Positions 1 through 13,299 of a stretch of 64,000 nucleotides of DNA are shown piece by piece. The translations under genes were made by a program, and so were the position numbers. Source of the stretch: Callipepla californica brunnescens (taxonomy: Eukaryota > Chordata > Aves > Galliformes > Odontophoridae); contig JALIRH010000045.1 of NCBI GenBank assembly GCA_023055505.1, positions 2,914,001 through 2,978,000 of the forward strand. Direction: 5' to 3'. The notes under the pieces were generated by a model that did no database searches, was not told where the DNA came from, and saw nothing but the letters and a program-made list of their open reading frames with translations. Within the stretch, counting starts at the first letter, position 1. Every line of letters starts with the position of its first letter.

Positions 1-2132
1 CAGAGCCCCAAAGCTGTGTATATCCTACGTATCCCCTGCTTTGGGGATGTGGTTCTGCTTGCAGGGCTCTTCACATCCCAGCATCCCCGTGGCTTGGTTT
101 TTATTTTTTTCTGGGCTTTCTGAAGCTTGGTTCAGGTGCTGGGAGCGGGGAAGAGGATGGTCACAGCTCCTCTGGGTCCTTTTTAGGACAAGGATTGCTG
201 TGCCCAAGGAGCAGAGTGCCATGGTACACCTGCTTCGTGCCTGGCTCTGTGCAGAGCTTGCTGATCTGTCTTCCCAAATGCTCAAAAAAACCCACATGCA
301 AAAAGAAAAAAGAAGGAAAGAGGTGCTTTTGCGGCCTGTATCGCAAAGATGAGTAAGAAATCCCACTGTCCTTCCTCAGACTCCCCCAAAATAACCCTTG
401 TGCCTGACCCAACCCACCCACCCCCCAACGGTTCCATGCACAAAATCCGGGCAAGAGAAAAAAAAAGATAAAAGCAAGCGACCAAAATTAATGCAGCAAC
501 ATTTACCATAATAGTGATACGTATTGCGGAAGGTGTTATTAAAGATGTCCCCCGTGAGATACTTAGTGGGGGAGAATCTAAATTAAATGTGCCGGGTTGA
601 TTACTTAACGCTCAGATAAGAGCTCCATGGGAAGGAGATGGGTTTGGGTCGGTCCCCAGTCCCGTACTGGGAATGGAGTGGGGTGAAGGGAGCTGGGGGG
701 TCCTTCCCATTGCTGCACCGTGTGTTCCAGCTTTAGGGAGCCAGGCGAAAGCGTTCGACATCTATTTCTGTAATTAGGAGCTAAATTCTGCCTCTACCGA
801 CGATGATAAAAAGGTGTTTGATAGTCCGCGCCTCTTCCAAAGGAGGCAGAGAGCTGCTGGAAGGACACAGAAATCAGGGGAGGTGGGGGAAGTGGGGGGG
901 GGATTTCTGCTAAAATGTGGTTTCGCTGCCCCAGATGTTTTGGCACGGAGCTCCAATCAGCGCTGATGTGAGGAAGCTGCTGAGTGATCGGGTATCTCAG
1001 CTTTCACGTGCGGCAAGCGGTTGATCTTGGGAGAGATTTAATCCTTTTCCCGTTGTCTTTTCGAATCGCCTAACGAATGATTTTCATTAGCGGGGCTGTA
1101 ATTTACGCGGTCCCAGCGGGCTCCGCCAAGGTTAAATAATTTAAAGAAATCAAACCCCGATCTGATGTAATGCAGCTAATGAAGTATATTGGACCCTCCG
1201 CGGCAGCGCCGCGCGGCGCAGATCCCCGTGGCCGTCCCCCCGTGCGAGGACACAAATCACGGCGTAAATATCCAAATGCAGGGAGATGCTGTGGATTTTT
1301 AAAGATGCGCCATAAAACGAGATGAACACCGGGACGCGGCCCCCGTTCTCCTGAATTACAAAGGGATATCATGGGATTGCAAGCGACGCTCCCATAAATA
1401 AAAAATCAATTCTTAATGACGAGGCAGGCTTGTTTTAGCGCATTACCCGGGTTAAATGGGAGCACACCGAAACAGCGCGTCCTATAAGAGCGGCGGAATC
1501 GTTGTATATTAATATGATTTAGAGAGCTGCATACCTCGATGGAATAATTGTTATTATATCTATACAGCCAGATGGCACTCGGCGTCAACAGCCATCGAGC
1601 ACCTCCGGCACCGCCGCGCTCAGCGGCGCTCAGGTGTCGGCTCCGCAGCCCCCACCGTCCCTCGTTTTGGGGAAAAAAAACCACGGGGAATCATTTCAAT
1701 AGGGGCATTTTGTAGACATTGTCCACTTTGGATCTCAATTTTCTTTTTTTTTTTTTTTTAGTATGTATATTTCTCTGCGCTCTAAAGGCTTCTTAGAAGA
1801 ACGTCCGGAGTGTGAATTTTGTGGTGAAAAAAGGCAGGATTCGATGCTGCCTGGTTTTCTCTTACACATTTACCGTGACAGATGTTTTAAAAACCCTTTC
1901 GGCTGAAAAGCGTTGGCTCTTTTTTTTTTTCCTTCCTTCCTTTGCAGAAAAAAACCCCAAACAAACAAACAAACAAACAGAAACCCCAAAGAAATGAACA
2001 TTCAGAAACTTTATTCTCTGAAAAAATAAACCATGGAGCACTGAGAAATGGGAACTTAAAATCAGGCTGCTCTGTTAATATTCGCTTTGGTGGATTGAAG
2101 TGGTCAAGTTGGGCTTTGCATTGCAGGACTCC
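1..2132. other. Non-coding DNA with an enhancer-like AT-rich block at about 1000-1600
   Basis: I see no exon here. The first 1 kb is ordinary mixed-composition DNA. From about 1000 to 1600 the texture changes: AT-rich words such as TTAAATAATTTAAAG, AGCTAATGAAG, CATAAAACG and TTAATATGATTT alternate with short CpG-rich bursts (about 1195-1260). This is typical of vertebrate developmental enhancers and unlike the surrounding G-rich DNA. A short (AAAC)n run lies near 1955-1979. Enhancer function is inferred from texture and from the expected HOXB neighbourhood only. Confidence 0.4.
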
Positions 2133-2547
2133 TATACCATATTCTATATTCTATATTCTATATTCTATATTCTATATTCTATATTCTATATTCTGTACTC
2201 TATATTCTATATTCTGTACTCTGTACTCTGTACTCTATATTCTATACTCTATATATTCTGTATTCCATATCCTATATTTCATATTCTACATTCTATATTC
2301 TATATTCTATATATTCTATATATTCTACACTCTATATATTCTATATTCTATATATTCTATACGTTCTATATTGTATTTTAATCTATTCTATATAGTCTAC
2401 ATTCTGTAGTCTACACATTCAACATCTTACATTCTGTATTCTAGATATTCTATATTCTATACATTCTACATTCTGTATATTCTATATTCTACATCCCGCA
2501 GTCCACATTCTGCATTCTGGGTTCTACATTCTACCTTCTACATCCTA
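2133..2547. repeat. 7-bp tandem array (TATTCTA)n, decaying at the 3' end
   Basis: A heptamer repeat with unit TATTCTA starts near-perfect (about 2139-2190) and becomes increasingly degenerate, with TGTACTC, TACATTC and TATATATTC variants, to about 2547. It contains few stop codons in some frames, so it yields long low-complexity open frames rich in Tyr, Ile, Leu, Phe and Ser. These are not genes. Confidence 0.95.
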
Positions 2548-5500
2548 CAACACATTTTAGCACGGCTAATTTATTTTTTCCCCGGGATTTTAACACAAGC
2601 AGCACTTTCCAGAGACTGCAGAGCGATCCTTTTTTATTTCCCCTTTTCTCCTTCTCTCTTCTCTCGGATGTTCTCTGTGCCCCCCAGAAGGTTTTGTTCA
2701 GATGTCGGGCAGCACGAATGTCGGGGAACGGCCGCTGCAGCGCTGAGCTCCTCTGCTCTGCCCCAACTCGCCCGTGTATGTGACCCCACTCTGCTCATCC
2801 CATCGCGGCCATCCTTGGGACACTTGTGGCAGGGGATGGGGGATGCCCTTTGGGACGGACTCCACAGATGGAGGCAATGTATTTAATTTCTACACCCCAG
2901 GTCGCGGGGTAGGAGCCGCTTCCCTGACGGCTTCTCTGCAGGTCGATAGGGGCTGAGCACGGGGTTGGATCGTGATGAAAACCCCACACCCACACTCTTT
3001 GTTTGGGGTGCACGGGTGAGGTCACTGCTCTCCCTGGCTCTGCAGATCCCCAGCGCCGTACCCAGCGCTTGGGTGAGAGAATCACAGGAAGAACATCGGA
3101 GCTGGAGACGAATGTTTTGTGCCGATACCGCGGCGTTGGGAGCGCGCCCGCGTGCCGCTGACCCTGGTCAGCGCGGGGCCATTGTTCGCTGATGGAAGGG
3201 ACTGTCAGCAGTGACATATGGCCCAGTGGGGCTGGCTTTCCTGTTGGAAGGAAACAGGAAAAAAACAGCCCGCAGCCGAGCAGAATAGCGAAGCCCCTTT
3301 TAAAATCCTATTTACATCTCTGCTTACTTGCTGATCATTTTTTTTTTCCCCGAGTGCCTGAGAAGGTTTTATTGAATTCCATCCTTCAGCTGAAGGGAGA
3401 GGAAAAATCCCACTGCTGAGGATGGGATGTGGTCGGGCTTCTTCCTCTTATGTAATGGTTCTTAGGGATCTCTTAAAGCTGTTTGTGCGTGCTGTGCAAT
3501 GAGCTCTTACTTAAAACGAATCCCTTCCCTCCTGCCTGTATTTCTCTTCATTAGATGAACAGATCCTCAGCTGTTGCAAATTGTCATAACTTCATTATGG
3601 GGTTTGGGCAATTTACACCAGCTGAAAAGGGCCTGGGAGCATCATGCCCAGAGGGAGCAGGCATGGTTCTGTGCATGGCACTCTGACCCTGGCATTACAA
3701 ATGCTCTGGATGCTTGTGATATGTTGCCCCATCCACCTCTTGTATTCCTGAACTTGGGAAAGAGGACAGGAAGAAGGGCTTTGGGTCTTCATTTTGGATT
3801 TCTAAGTGCTTCCCTGTTTTTGTTTCATTATCTTTAGGGGACGCTTTGTCTCTCCCTGCCTTTAAAGAAGAGATTGCAGTAGAGTCATTCTCAGGTTCAG
3901 GGTTGGGGTTCTCCCCTCTACCAGCACATCTTTTGGGGTTGGGGGGACACTGAGGCACAGGGCAGGGTACAGGGTGGTACTGAGCTGGGACCCACCTGCA
4001 AGCATGGAGCATAGGGATGAAGTGGATTTGAGTGGGGCAGCTGAAAGGGGCTGGGTGCTGCGAAACGCCCATAGCAGGAGGGTCTTGGGTTTGAGAGGTG
4101 AGACCTCAGACCTCTGGGGTCTTTGCTCTGGGAGATTTCCACAGCGGGATTGAGCTGCCCTTAAAGTTTTTGGCAGAAAATAGTCCTGTACTGGTACAAA
4201 AATGGTGTCCAGAGCTGTGCTGAGCCACTGCAGCCAACCAACACTGGTTCTTAACTCCGTGCCCTTGACTGCAGCAAAACATTTAAGCATATGCTTTAAA
4301 CAGCCTTCCCTTAACAAATTATGTCAGCGGGGCTTAACCGTGTGTGTAAACACTTTCTGAATGGGGGTTGTCTTTTTCAAGGGTCGCAGTCCCCCCCCCA
4401 AGAAGGTTCTGTGCTGCTGTAGGGATGGGGCCACTCGTGTGGGGCTGTGCCATCCCAAAGCAGATCTGCTCTGCTCGAACTGCACCCACTTTGGGTGCAT
4501 GCACTAATTGTTGTCATCCCCTTCTGATAAATCACAGCGGGAGGAGCAGCTTGCAAAAAATCCATTTCTGGCCCAAAGACTTTTTTTTGGGCTCAGTGAT
4601 GGATTTGGTGCACGTGAGACCACACTCCTCAAAAACCCCATAAGGGCTGCTGTGTCCTCATGAGGTTCAGGGCACCTTTGGGCTCAAGGAAAGGAAAAAC
4701 GGTCGAAGAAGAGGCAAATTTCTGTTCTAAAGGTCCCAAAGGAGAGATGGAGCCATCACCCAAAGATCCTTTTTTGTTTCTTTCCCAAATGCTGAAATAG
4801 TTTTCTTTGGTTTTAAGTCCCTCCGAAGCGTTTGTGCGATTCCTCACTGTACACACACACACACACACTCTCCCCCCTCTTTGCTCTGATTACACCTCTC
4901 CATGTGCTCAAGGGGAGGAAACTGCTGTTAATTTCACCGAAATTAACTTACATTGTTGTTTCGCCGCTCGGCAATAATTTTTACGTGGTGCCCCAGGGGC
5001 TCCTCCGTTCCCCGTTAGAAGATGTCACAGTCTCTGCGACGCAGCACTGCTGTTCTCTTTGACTTCTCATTTCTGTTGCCTGGAGCTGTGCTGCTCTCAG
5101 GAAACCACACCGTATAAATCGAGGCATCTCTGGGCATTGTATACCCATATATAATTTATCTTTTTTCTTTTTTTTTCCCCTTTTTTTTTTTTTTTTAATA
5201 TTTCATGTATACTTTTAAAAGCTCCGCATCTCTGCTGCGTTCTCCTCACCTCCAATTATTCTCGGAGGTGCCCCAGGGCCGTGTTGTGCTCAGCTGCAGT
5301 GAGCAAGGCTGCAGCAGCAGCACCGCTGGGTGCAGAATTGCTGCTCAGCCCCGCAGAGCTCCGGGGGTTTCTGCAGGGTCCTGGCAGCACCCCGATGCAC
5401 CGAGAGGGTTTTGAGGCAGCGGTTACAAACAGGACCTCGAGGAAGCTCTGAGAGCAGCGACCAGTTCTGCGTTAATCTTCACACCCCCCGTCCCCCACCT

Positions 5501-7560
5501 GCAAAATGAGGTTCATTATCTCCTGCTTAAAATACAATCTCCTCCGAACGCCGACAGCCTTTTGCAAGGCGTGCATAAAGCACGCCGCGGGACAGGGACC
5601 CACTCTGCGGGGACCCCCACTTCGGCGTGGGTGTTATTTATAGATGGGAGTCTGTAGAAGACATTTGGAGGGCTCTGGAGATGAACCATCCTTTTGTGCA
5701 TCGCCCGATATTGCATTTTCTGGCACTCTTTTAGTTCTTGTGAAGCACGAGTACCGACCGCAGGTGTTCCTCAGCTCCGAAGGGCACAGTGCAAAAGGGA
5801 ATAAATTCTCCGGGTCTGTTGGAGCCGGGAGGGAATGCCCTCATTGCACAGTCCTTGGTGTCAAACTGCAGTGTGTGTGACTCCATGCCCACACCTGGCT
5901 GGAGTCTGCAGCACCAGCAGATGATAATTTGGCTCTGATTGCTTTTTGCTTTCCGTGTGGTGCTTTATGGTGCCTCTACATCCTTTCAGTCAGGGGTGGG
6001 GGGGCAAAAAGAGGACTTCAGTGAATCCTCAGCAGTGTTTTTTGAATGAGTACTCATCGATAAAACAAGGGGGAGGATCGTGGCTGTGTTTCTTCTGTGG
6101 GTCCCAGGAATCCGTAGGTGAACGGCACACAGTGAGGGCTGTGCTGGCTCAGCTCTCTATAAAAGGCCATGCAGCTCACTCTGTATAAACACAGGGCAAA
6201 TATTTAGTTAAAGCAGGGATGCTTGTAAAGAAGAAACTGGGTGTTTTTAGTTCCCCTTATCTCCTGCAGTGTGCGTGCGGGTATCTGCAGATCTGATGCT
6301 CGGCTTCTTGCAGGGCTGCAGTGCCAGCCAGGCACAGGAGCTGGTAGCTGGGGGGGTGGGAAGGTCGATGTGTCTGATCCAGATGTGTTTAGCGAGCAGA
6401 TGTGTGCTCCGTCTGCAAAGGTCGCTGAGCTGCTTTCTTTGCTTTCAGTCTAAAGAAGTTCCGGACTGCAGTTTTGTATTTAGGCTGTGGTGCAGTGCTG
6501 CTGGGTCCCAGCTGACATCTCACTGCCTGCCCCATCCTTGAGGAGGGATATTGTGGCATGTGTGTGTGAAACTGCATTTAAATCCCACATGGGGCTGGCA
6601 CTGGTGCCTCATTAAAAGTCCTGAAGTCAGGGCTAGTTCCTCCCCCATTTTTGGCCATATACCCCCTCTCTTTGTACCAGTGCGTAGAGTTTTGGGGTCT
6701 CAGCGGCAGAAGGGGGCCCAGGCCCACTCCCCTCACCCCAGGCCCTGCAGGCTGTGCTCCCACCCTTCAGCTCCGAGCTGCTCACACGGGGCCCTACCAA
6801 ATTCCAGCTCCTGATGAATTGCTTTCCTCCCAGCAACACAAAACACGCGCTTGGCCAGAGCATGGGTGAGTGGTTTTGTGGAAACTTTCTGGAGCTGGAG
6901 CAGCTCTAAAGCAACCTGTAATAAATGGTGTAATGTTTAAAAGATGCCCCGCTGGCGCTGTTAAATATTAAACCAGCTTCTTTCTTTGTTCCTGCAGCTC
7001 ATACCAACTGCAGGGCTGCGAGCCACAGGTGTGCTGTGCTCAGGCAGGTGGCACCCGGGGCAGCACAGGGTGACATTCCTGTGCCCACAGCTGGGGGGAT
7101 GCCAGGGCCTTGGGGTCACTGCCCTGCAGGTGTTTGTACCTGGAGAGATCAAACCCGGGAACAGCAGCTGTGCCCTTCCCTCCCTCAAAATGCCAGCAAG
7201 CTGCCATCTGAATATTTGCTTTTTTCCAGGTCTGGAAACTGATTTCAGCCAAATGGAACAGAAGTCATTCTAAAGGAGTTCCAAAGGGTGGGGATAGGGA
7301 TGAGGTTGGAGCCGAGGGGTCACTGTGCAACTAAAACCATAAAGAATTCCTTCCATCACCATAACAATACTCCTTTCCAGCCAAAACCTTCAGGTTCAGT
7401 TTCCAAATGGAAATCTAAAAAGTTTGGCTTGGGACTTTTAAGGACGGTGAGCCCGTGTGCCCAGGTTGCAGTGCTCAAACCGACTTGCCGTTTACGTTCT
7501 TTTTTCTTTTTTTTTCCTAAACTCCAGAGCTTTATTTTCTGAAAATTAAACTTTACAAAA
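2548..7560. other. Non-coding DNA without recognised genes
   Basis: I find no exon with convincing splice borders and domain content. Small features are an (AC)n tract at about 4850-4868 and T-rich runs at about 5158-5200. A moderately AT-rich stretch at about 5100-5230 is bordered by CpG-containing sequence. The open frames here are short, overlap on both strands and match no family I recognise. Confidence 0.6.
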
Positions 7561-7930
7561 GCAAAAGAGGCGGTTCGCCTCTCCCCTCTGCAATCAGACT
7601 CGCCGCTGCTTTCTGGCCAATAACTCATAGCACGGATTAATCTCTGTATGAAAAGCAGGAGAGGCAAATGGCCAGATGTTTCATTTCCAAACAGGTCACA
7701 GTGCAAGAGCAGGAAACTTCTTCATGTGAAATTTCACGCGGTTTGCTAGCGCGGCCGCGCTGCCGGCGTGCGACAGCTGCATCGATCCAATTCGGGGCCG
7801 TTACTGTCTGCTGGATCAATGATCAGCAAAGTAAAAAGTCACTTACTGCCCATGACACGGGCTGCGTCGTTAGGACCTATGGTGTCAAGGAGCCTGGTTT
7901 TATTAACTCTGTAATTACCTGTTAAGCCAA
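7561..7930. promoter_or_regulatory. Candidate conserved non-coding element
   Basis: This compact block has balanced composition, intact CpGs and a NotI-type word (GCGGCCGC at 7751-7758). Dense transcription-factor-like words include GATCAATGATCAGC near 7816 and a CAGCTG E-box near 7775. The flanks are simple G/C-rich DNA. The texture suggests purifying selection, but conservation cannot be seen from one sequence. No coding frame is convincing. Confidence 0.35.
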
Positions 7931-10900
7931 ATCGGCCAATTTTATTGTGCATTTTCTCCTACCTGGGCGGAGACCTTTGCTTCCCTATTAGAGCCCTGAG
8001 CATCCCCTCATTTTTCTCTCCTCCCTCTGGGGTCCCATGTGTTACTACAGCGTGGCTGGGAGCATGGGAGATGAGCATTCCCTCCTTGCACACGTGCTCA
8101 CACGTTGGAGCAGAGATGCCTCCCATTGAGCCCATGGTAGAGCCCCTCCATTGGACCAGAGCCTGAGGACAGGCATGGAGGTGGGAGAGGAGGGATTCGT
8201 AGGCACTGTGCAGCATCTTCTCCATGATCCTCACCTTGAGAGCTCAGAGGGCAGGACAGGAACACCTTATGTAAAAAATCAGCGGGTGTTGGTGTCTCCT
8301 TGGCCTCCCAACCCCACTATAATTACTTACTTACTCAGTCTTTCCTTTTAACACCTTGTTCCTTTCACTCCAAAGGAAGAGAGGCATCCCTCAGCCTGGG
8401 GGGAGGAGGCCAAGGGCAAATCTCACCCAAATTCCATGCAGGTTCTGGGGAAGCTGAGCCTCGGTGCAGCTGTGCACAGCATGGGGGTGACATCAGAGGG
8501 GTGACAGTGCCCACTGGGGGACAGAGGGGAGAGATGCTGGTGGCCACAGCACTCAGGCAGTAACAGAGGCTGAGGAAAGTCATGGGTGACAATCCTGGTG
8601 TTGGTTAGCTCCCTGATCCCCTCTCTTGGCTGTCCCAATGGAGCCCGGTCTTGGGGTCCAGGGCTGGCACAGCGTGGGGTGTCCTCTGGTGTAGCCTTGG
8701 AAGCCAAGGTTTGCTCGGAGCACAGGTTGTGGAGCAAAAGGGAGTGTTTAAGGAATCCATCCAGGGGAATTCACTAGCTTATTATCAAGTACAGCATCTA
8801 GAAAATCAGATATTTTTATCGCTAATCTGTGCTTTGGGCATTTGAGAGGACAGAGGAGCTGCAGGCCTGCTGTCATTTATGGATGAGCTAATTCTTGCTG
8901 TGCTGAAATTAGATGTTAAAGTAGTCCCGGTTTATACCCAGCATGCATGCAGTATTCCTGTTACGGAGCCAGCTGTGCAGATAGAAAAGCTGGGAGCCCA
9001 GAATTAAATTTCTTGTTCAGACCCAAGAGATTGGAGCAAGATCCTGTAAACAGCCCTCTCCATGCAGGGCAGCCTCCATGTGAATATTGAGAGTTTGATC
9101 TTTCCCTGGGTGCTCTGGCCCGGCCAAAATAAATTAAGAAATAAATAAATAAAGAGAAAAATAAAAGAGATCTGGCACTGCTGATAAAATCCTGTTAGGG
9201 AGTGGGTGGTTGGGTGCAGCCCTGAGCCAGGGTGCTGCGGGACCTGGGATTGGGGTGAGATGGGGATGGAGATGCAGGGGGCAGTTGTAGGGTGCTGCCC
9301 TTGGATATGTTATCTGCTGGGTTCATCAGACTGAGCTCAGCTCTCCCAGAGCTGCAAGAAATCCCTTGGGGTGTCCCCACTGCCACATGGGGACAGAGGG
9401 ACCCACTGTGTGCCAGGGAGCATGCAAGGAGCCGGCGTGGAGCAGACCCACTGCAGGGAGACCCCTCACTGCCCACCCTCGAGTGTTTATTCTGTGCATG
9501 TTTTAGTGCTGCTGGGGTCACTGCCACTGACCCAGGGACCAGTCTGTCAAGAGACTGACGTCCATAAAAAATTAGCCAACTCCCGTTTACCTACGGACAA
9601 TTTCTTGTCTCAGGAGCCACATGGGAAGAAGGCAAAAGCAACAGAGGGCAAAATGCCACAGTGACATCCCAAACCAGGAACGAGAAAATAGCATGAGCTC
9701 TGTCTAGGGAAGATGCAAACTATCAAAGATTGCTTAAAGAGCTCCCCCCAATTGCCCTTAACAGTGAGATGGGGTTTATTTCTTAAACCAAGCAAGTTTG
9801 TGTGCTTTGCTGGAGGGAGATGTGGAAATCAGGGAGAAACACAAGAATGACCTCAAAAAGGGGTCCCAAAACCTGGAACCTCAGGACCCAGTCCTGATGA
9901 TGTCCCCCCCCACCCTACCAGGACACCCCCCAGTGCTGAGCTTCCCCCACCCTGTTCCCATTCCTCCTTGCTCCTCTCTTCCCTCTGCTTTAATGGGGGA
10001 TGCGAGGGGGTGGGGGGGAGGCTCCGGCTTTGCAGAGTGCTCTCAATGGTCTGTAACGTGCAAGCAAATCTCAGCTATAATGTAAAGCGTAATAAGCAGT
10101 TTGCAGGCTATGAATCTGCAATTAAAACAGTTATAGTTAATTTAAATAGTAGAAAATGAGGTTGATTTAATGCTTATTGATTTGGTAATGGGCACCGGCT
10201 GCATGTGACCAACCGACTCTGGGTCACAGCGGTGCTCATAAAACCACGTCGTTCTGTACAGTTTATTTCCCCCCCACGTCTGCACTGTCTCACCCCATAT
10301 CTCCCCTCCCCCCAAACCAATCAAATCCCATTGCTGGGCAGTGGGACCCTAGGGTCATCTGTAGCCACCGGTGGGTTTGCATCCATGGAGAGCAGCACTC
10401 GCCCCTGGTGCAAAGCCCTTCCCTGCAAAGAAATGGTGGCCAGAGCATCTGGCCAGCTCAAACCGACCATGTTCAACATTAGAGTGGTGTGTTTTTAATT
10501 AAAATTGATTTTGGACCAGGTCCCTAACTAGTGTTTCTAATGGCTGCTCTTTTTTTTTTTCCCTTCCGATGGTGAAAGATAACACAAGAGGAGAGGGCAA
10601 CACGTGGTTAGCAAAGGGCAGAAGGGCTGAGGGCAAAGAGCTGCTCCAGGTTTATGGTGTGGGATAGAGATGCTCTGATTTTGTAACCCAGCCCACTCCC
10701 AAAGTTCGTAGCTCCCACGGAAGAGACTTTGGTTGGGCTGCGTGAGCGGATGAATCGAACCTACAGATCTGATGTCGAGCTGTTCTTTTTCTCTTTATTA
10801 ATTAATTTTTGGCACAGCATTTATCGGGACTCTTTTAATTATCAGCTCTTGGCACAACGTTAATCCTCTGAATGCGCTAGAGTTAATTCTCAGGTTATTA

Positions 10901-13282
10901 CATGTTCTAGCCTGAAGCTTAGGTTTAATTTGTTAATGAAAGTTGGGATTTCCCTCAGGTGCCCGTGGGCGCTGGATCCCCATTCCCAGGCGGTTTGGGT
11001 TCCTATATCCTGGCCCTATGAACACAAACAAGAGCTTTCCTGTGCCCTGAAGTCCTGTGCCCTCAGCTGTGCTCAAGGTGGAACTGCAGTTCACACGGCT
11101 GCAAGTGTTTAACTCATTGCTAGAACATGTACTGCCCAAACAGAGGCAAATGTGCAACCCAAACGTGCACAGGAGATCTGCGTGCTCCCACCCCAGCATC
11201 CCTCTGTGCTCCACAGACCCACGAACACCAATTCATTGCCAAGAAAATTCCCCAAGGACTCAAGGCAACTGTAGCTTCCACCGTAGCAGAAATGCTGGCT
11301 TCTTTTCTTACATGCTGCCAGATAAATTCAGAGGATAGCTTAATTGAAGTAATTGGAGCTGCATTGGGTTTGCGTCGGCTGAAGTCAGTCTAAACTTCTG
11401 AACTTATGCCCATGCCTGGGCAGAAAGAGTTAATTTTTGAGCTTGTGCAGGGGGAGAAGGGGGAAATATGCCACAGAGCAAACTTGGATGAAGCAGAGAA
11501 GATGCAGATGGGCCGGTCTTGCAGGAGGCATCGTGGAGCCAGGCCAGATGCATTTTCCACATGCCGCAGGAGTTAGTTCGTCTTTGGGCAGATGGGACTC
11601 TGGGGTCACCCAAGAAAAGAGCAGTAGGAAGGTTACCTTGCAGGAGCATTCAGCACACTGTGGGAGCAGGAGCGTGGGGGTCAGGAATGCTGTACTGTAC
11701 AGCCACCATACAGAGAAAACAAACAGCGCAGGGAAGTGATGCTGGGACAGTGAGGTCAGCTCCCTCCAAGGTTTTCCAGCAGCAAGGCTGGGGATGCTGC
11801 TCAAGTTCTTCTCCTGTGCTGTTGGTTTCATGGGGGGTTGGGCTGTTTTGCTTCTCACCTTCGCCATTCCTCGGGACTGAGCGTTTGCACTGTGGATGCA
11901 TTGGATGCATCCCAGGGGGATGTGGCCCCATGCTGCTGCTTGCTTGGGGGGCTGCAGGGCTGGAAGGGGTTTTCCCTGCACCCGATGCTGGCTTCTGGCA
12001 AGTCCAGCAGATGTTTCCTCACTCAGCTCAACGCAGCTCCTCAGCCACCCTGAGAGGGGACTTAAATCGGGCTGTGGACAGACGAGGCTCTGTGCTGGAG
12101 CTGCTGCAGAGAGGGATGAAAAGCTTTTTTTTTTTATTTAACCCCCCTCCCCCTGTTGTGGGTTCGGCATCTGTATTTATTTACTCGTTTTATTTTTAGC
12201 TGGAATGAATCCTCTGTTTTGGGGCAGGAATTCCCTCTCCCACTCCACGCTGCCCCTTCCGCCTCAAAGCGGACTTTGTTGGGTTGCCCTAATTTCACAG
12301 GGTCGTTTTAAGCCACTGGTTCAGGCGGAGGGGATGTATGTAAGAATGGTGCATTTGTGGGGTTTGTTCTCTCCCATCTGGTAGTCCCGGAGCACTTAAT
12401 AGATGGTTTCTGTGATAAACCCAGTGGAGGAGGATTAATTATTATCCACATTCTTCAGTTGGGCAAACTGAGGCAACTGTGCTCTCGGTCTTAGAGCAAA
12501 CCCATGCATGGGTGCAAGAGAAACAGAGATATCGATGGAATTCTGCTTCTGGGGAGGCAAATTGCCCCTGGACAGTGCCAGACCTTTGGCTGCACTACAC
12601 CTCCCAACCTGGGGCTCATTAAAGTCAGCAGAAAAACCATCGTCATCGGATCAGGCCTTGACTGTGAGGTTAAAAAACAGCGAGGCTCTCGTTTCCCTAA
12701 CCTTTGTGCTGCTTAATTTTGCTCTGGATTAATAGGTTGTTCTGGTCTATTAGCAGCAAGGCTCGTTCGCTCTTGCCTCATTTTGCTTGGAATAATAAGA
12801 CCAAAAATTATGCCTCAGCAGAAGCGGGGAGGGCAAATAAAAAGGAACGGGGATTTCGTGTTGTCTGATAAAAAAAAAGCCTGGAGAAGCACAGTTGTTC
12901 CCAAACAGAACCACGAGGGATGCTCCAGGTTTATTTGGGTTTGAGAGAAAAACAGCACAGGGCACAGAAAGAGAAGGGCTCTGCTTGCTCCTTTTGTTGC
13001 TCCACGCGTGTGGGATGAGAACGCAGAGCTCTGCGTGGTCCTCGCAGGGTGGGCAGCGCCGTTCTCAGGCTGTGGGGTCCTGGGGCTTTGTGAAAGGTGA
13101 ATGCTGCCCCGAATAGACCCCCACCCCCCACCCCCCTGGCCCTAAGCAAACCCATAACCCAGCGGGCAGGGTCATGGCTGGTTGAGAGGGTGTGAACCAG
13201 CAGAGCGACGTCTGCGTTTCGGGTAAAGAATGTGTGTTAAAAGGGCTAATGGTCCCAGTGTCCATCAGGACGGCATCCCCCG
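7931..13282. other. Non-coding DNA with several AT-rich islands
   Basis: No exon was recognised. AT-rich islands with homeodomain-type words occur at about 8780-9050, 10040-10180 and 10790-10930. A short (AAAT)n run lies at about 9128-9155 next to (AAATA)-type sequence. The longest frame, on the + strand at 11519-12199, has no recognisable domain, is overlapped by equally long minus-strand frames and ends in a T-rich tract. I do not call it a gene. Confidence 0.55.
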
Positions 13283-13299
13283 AGGTCATCGGGCGGTCA
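13283..13299 (+). promoter_or_regulatory. Candidate DR5 retinoic-acid response element
   Basis: The sequence reads AGGTCA, then a 5-base spacer TCGGG, then CGGTCA. This is a direct repeat of nuclear-receptor half-sites at exactly the RAR/RXR DR5 spacing. Eleven of twelve half-site bases fit RGKTCA; the only mismatch is the first base of the second half. HOXB genes are known to be controlled by retinoic-acid elements, which makes the site plausible. A single DR5 of this quality can also occur by chance in 64 kb. Confidence 0.35.

Noticed and set aside
11519..12199. 226-codon open frame on the + strand
   Set aside because: No recognisable domain, equally long frames on the opposite strand, and a low-complexity T-rich end; no splice or coding-texture support.
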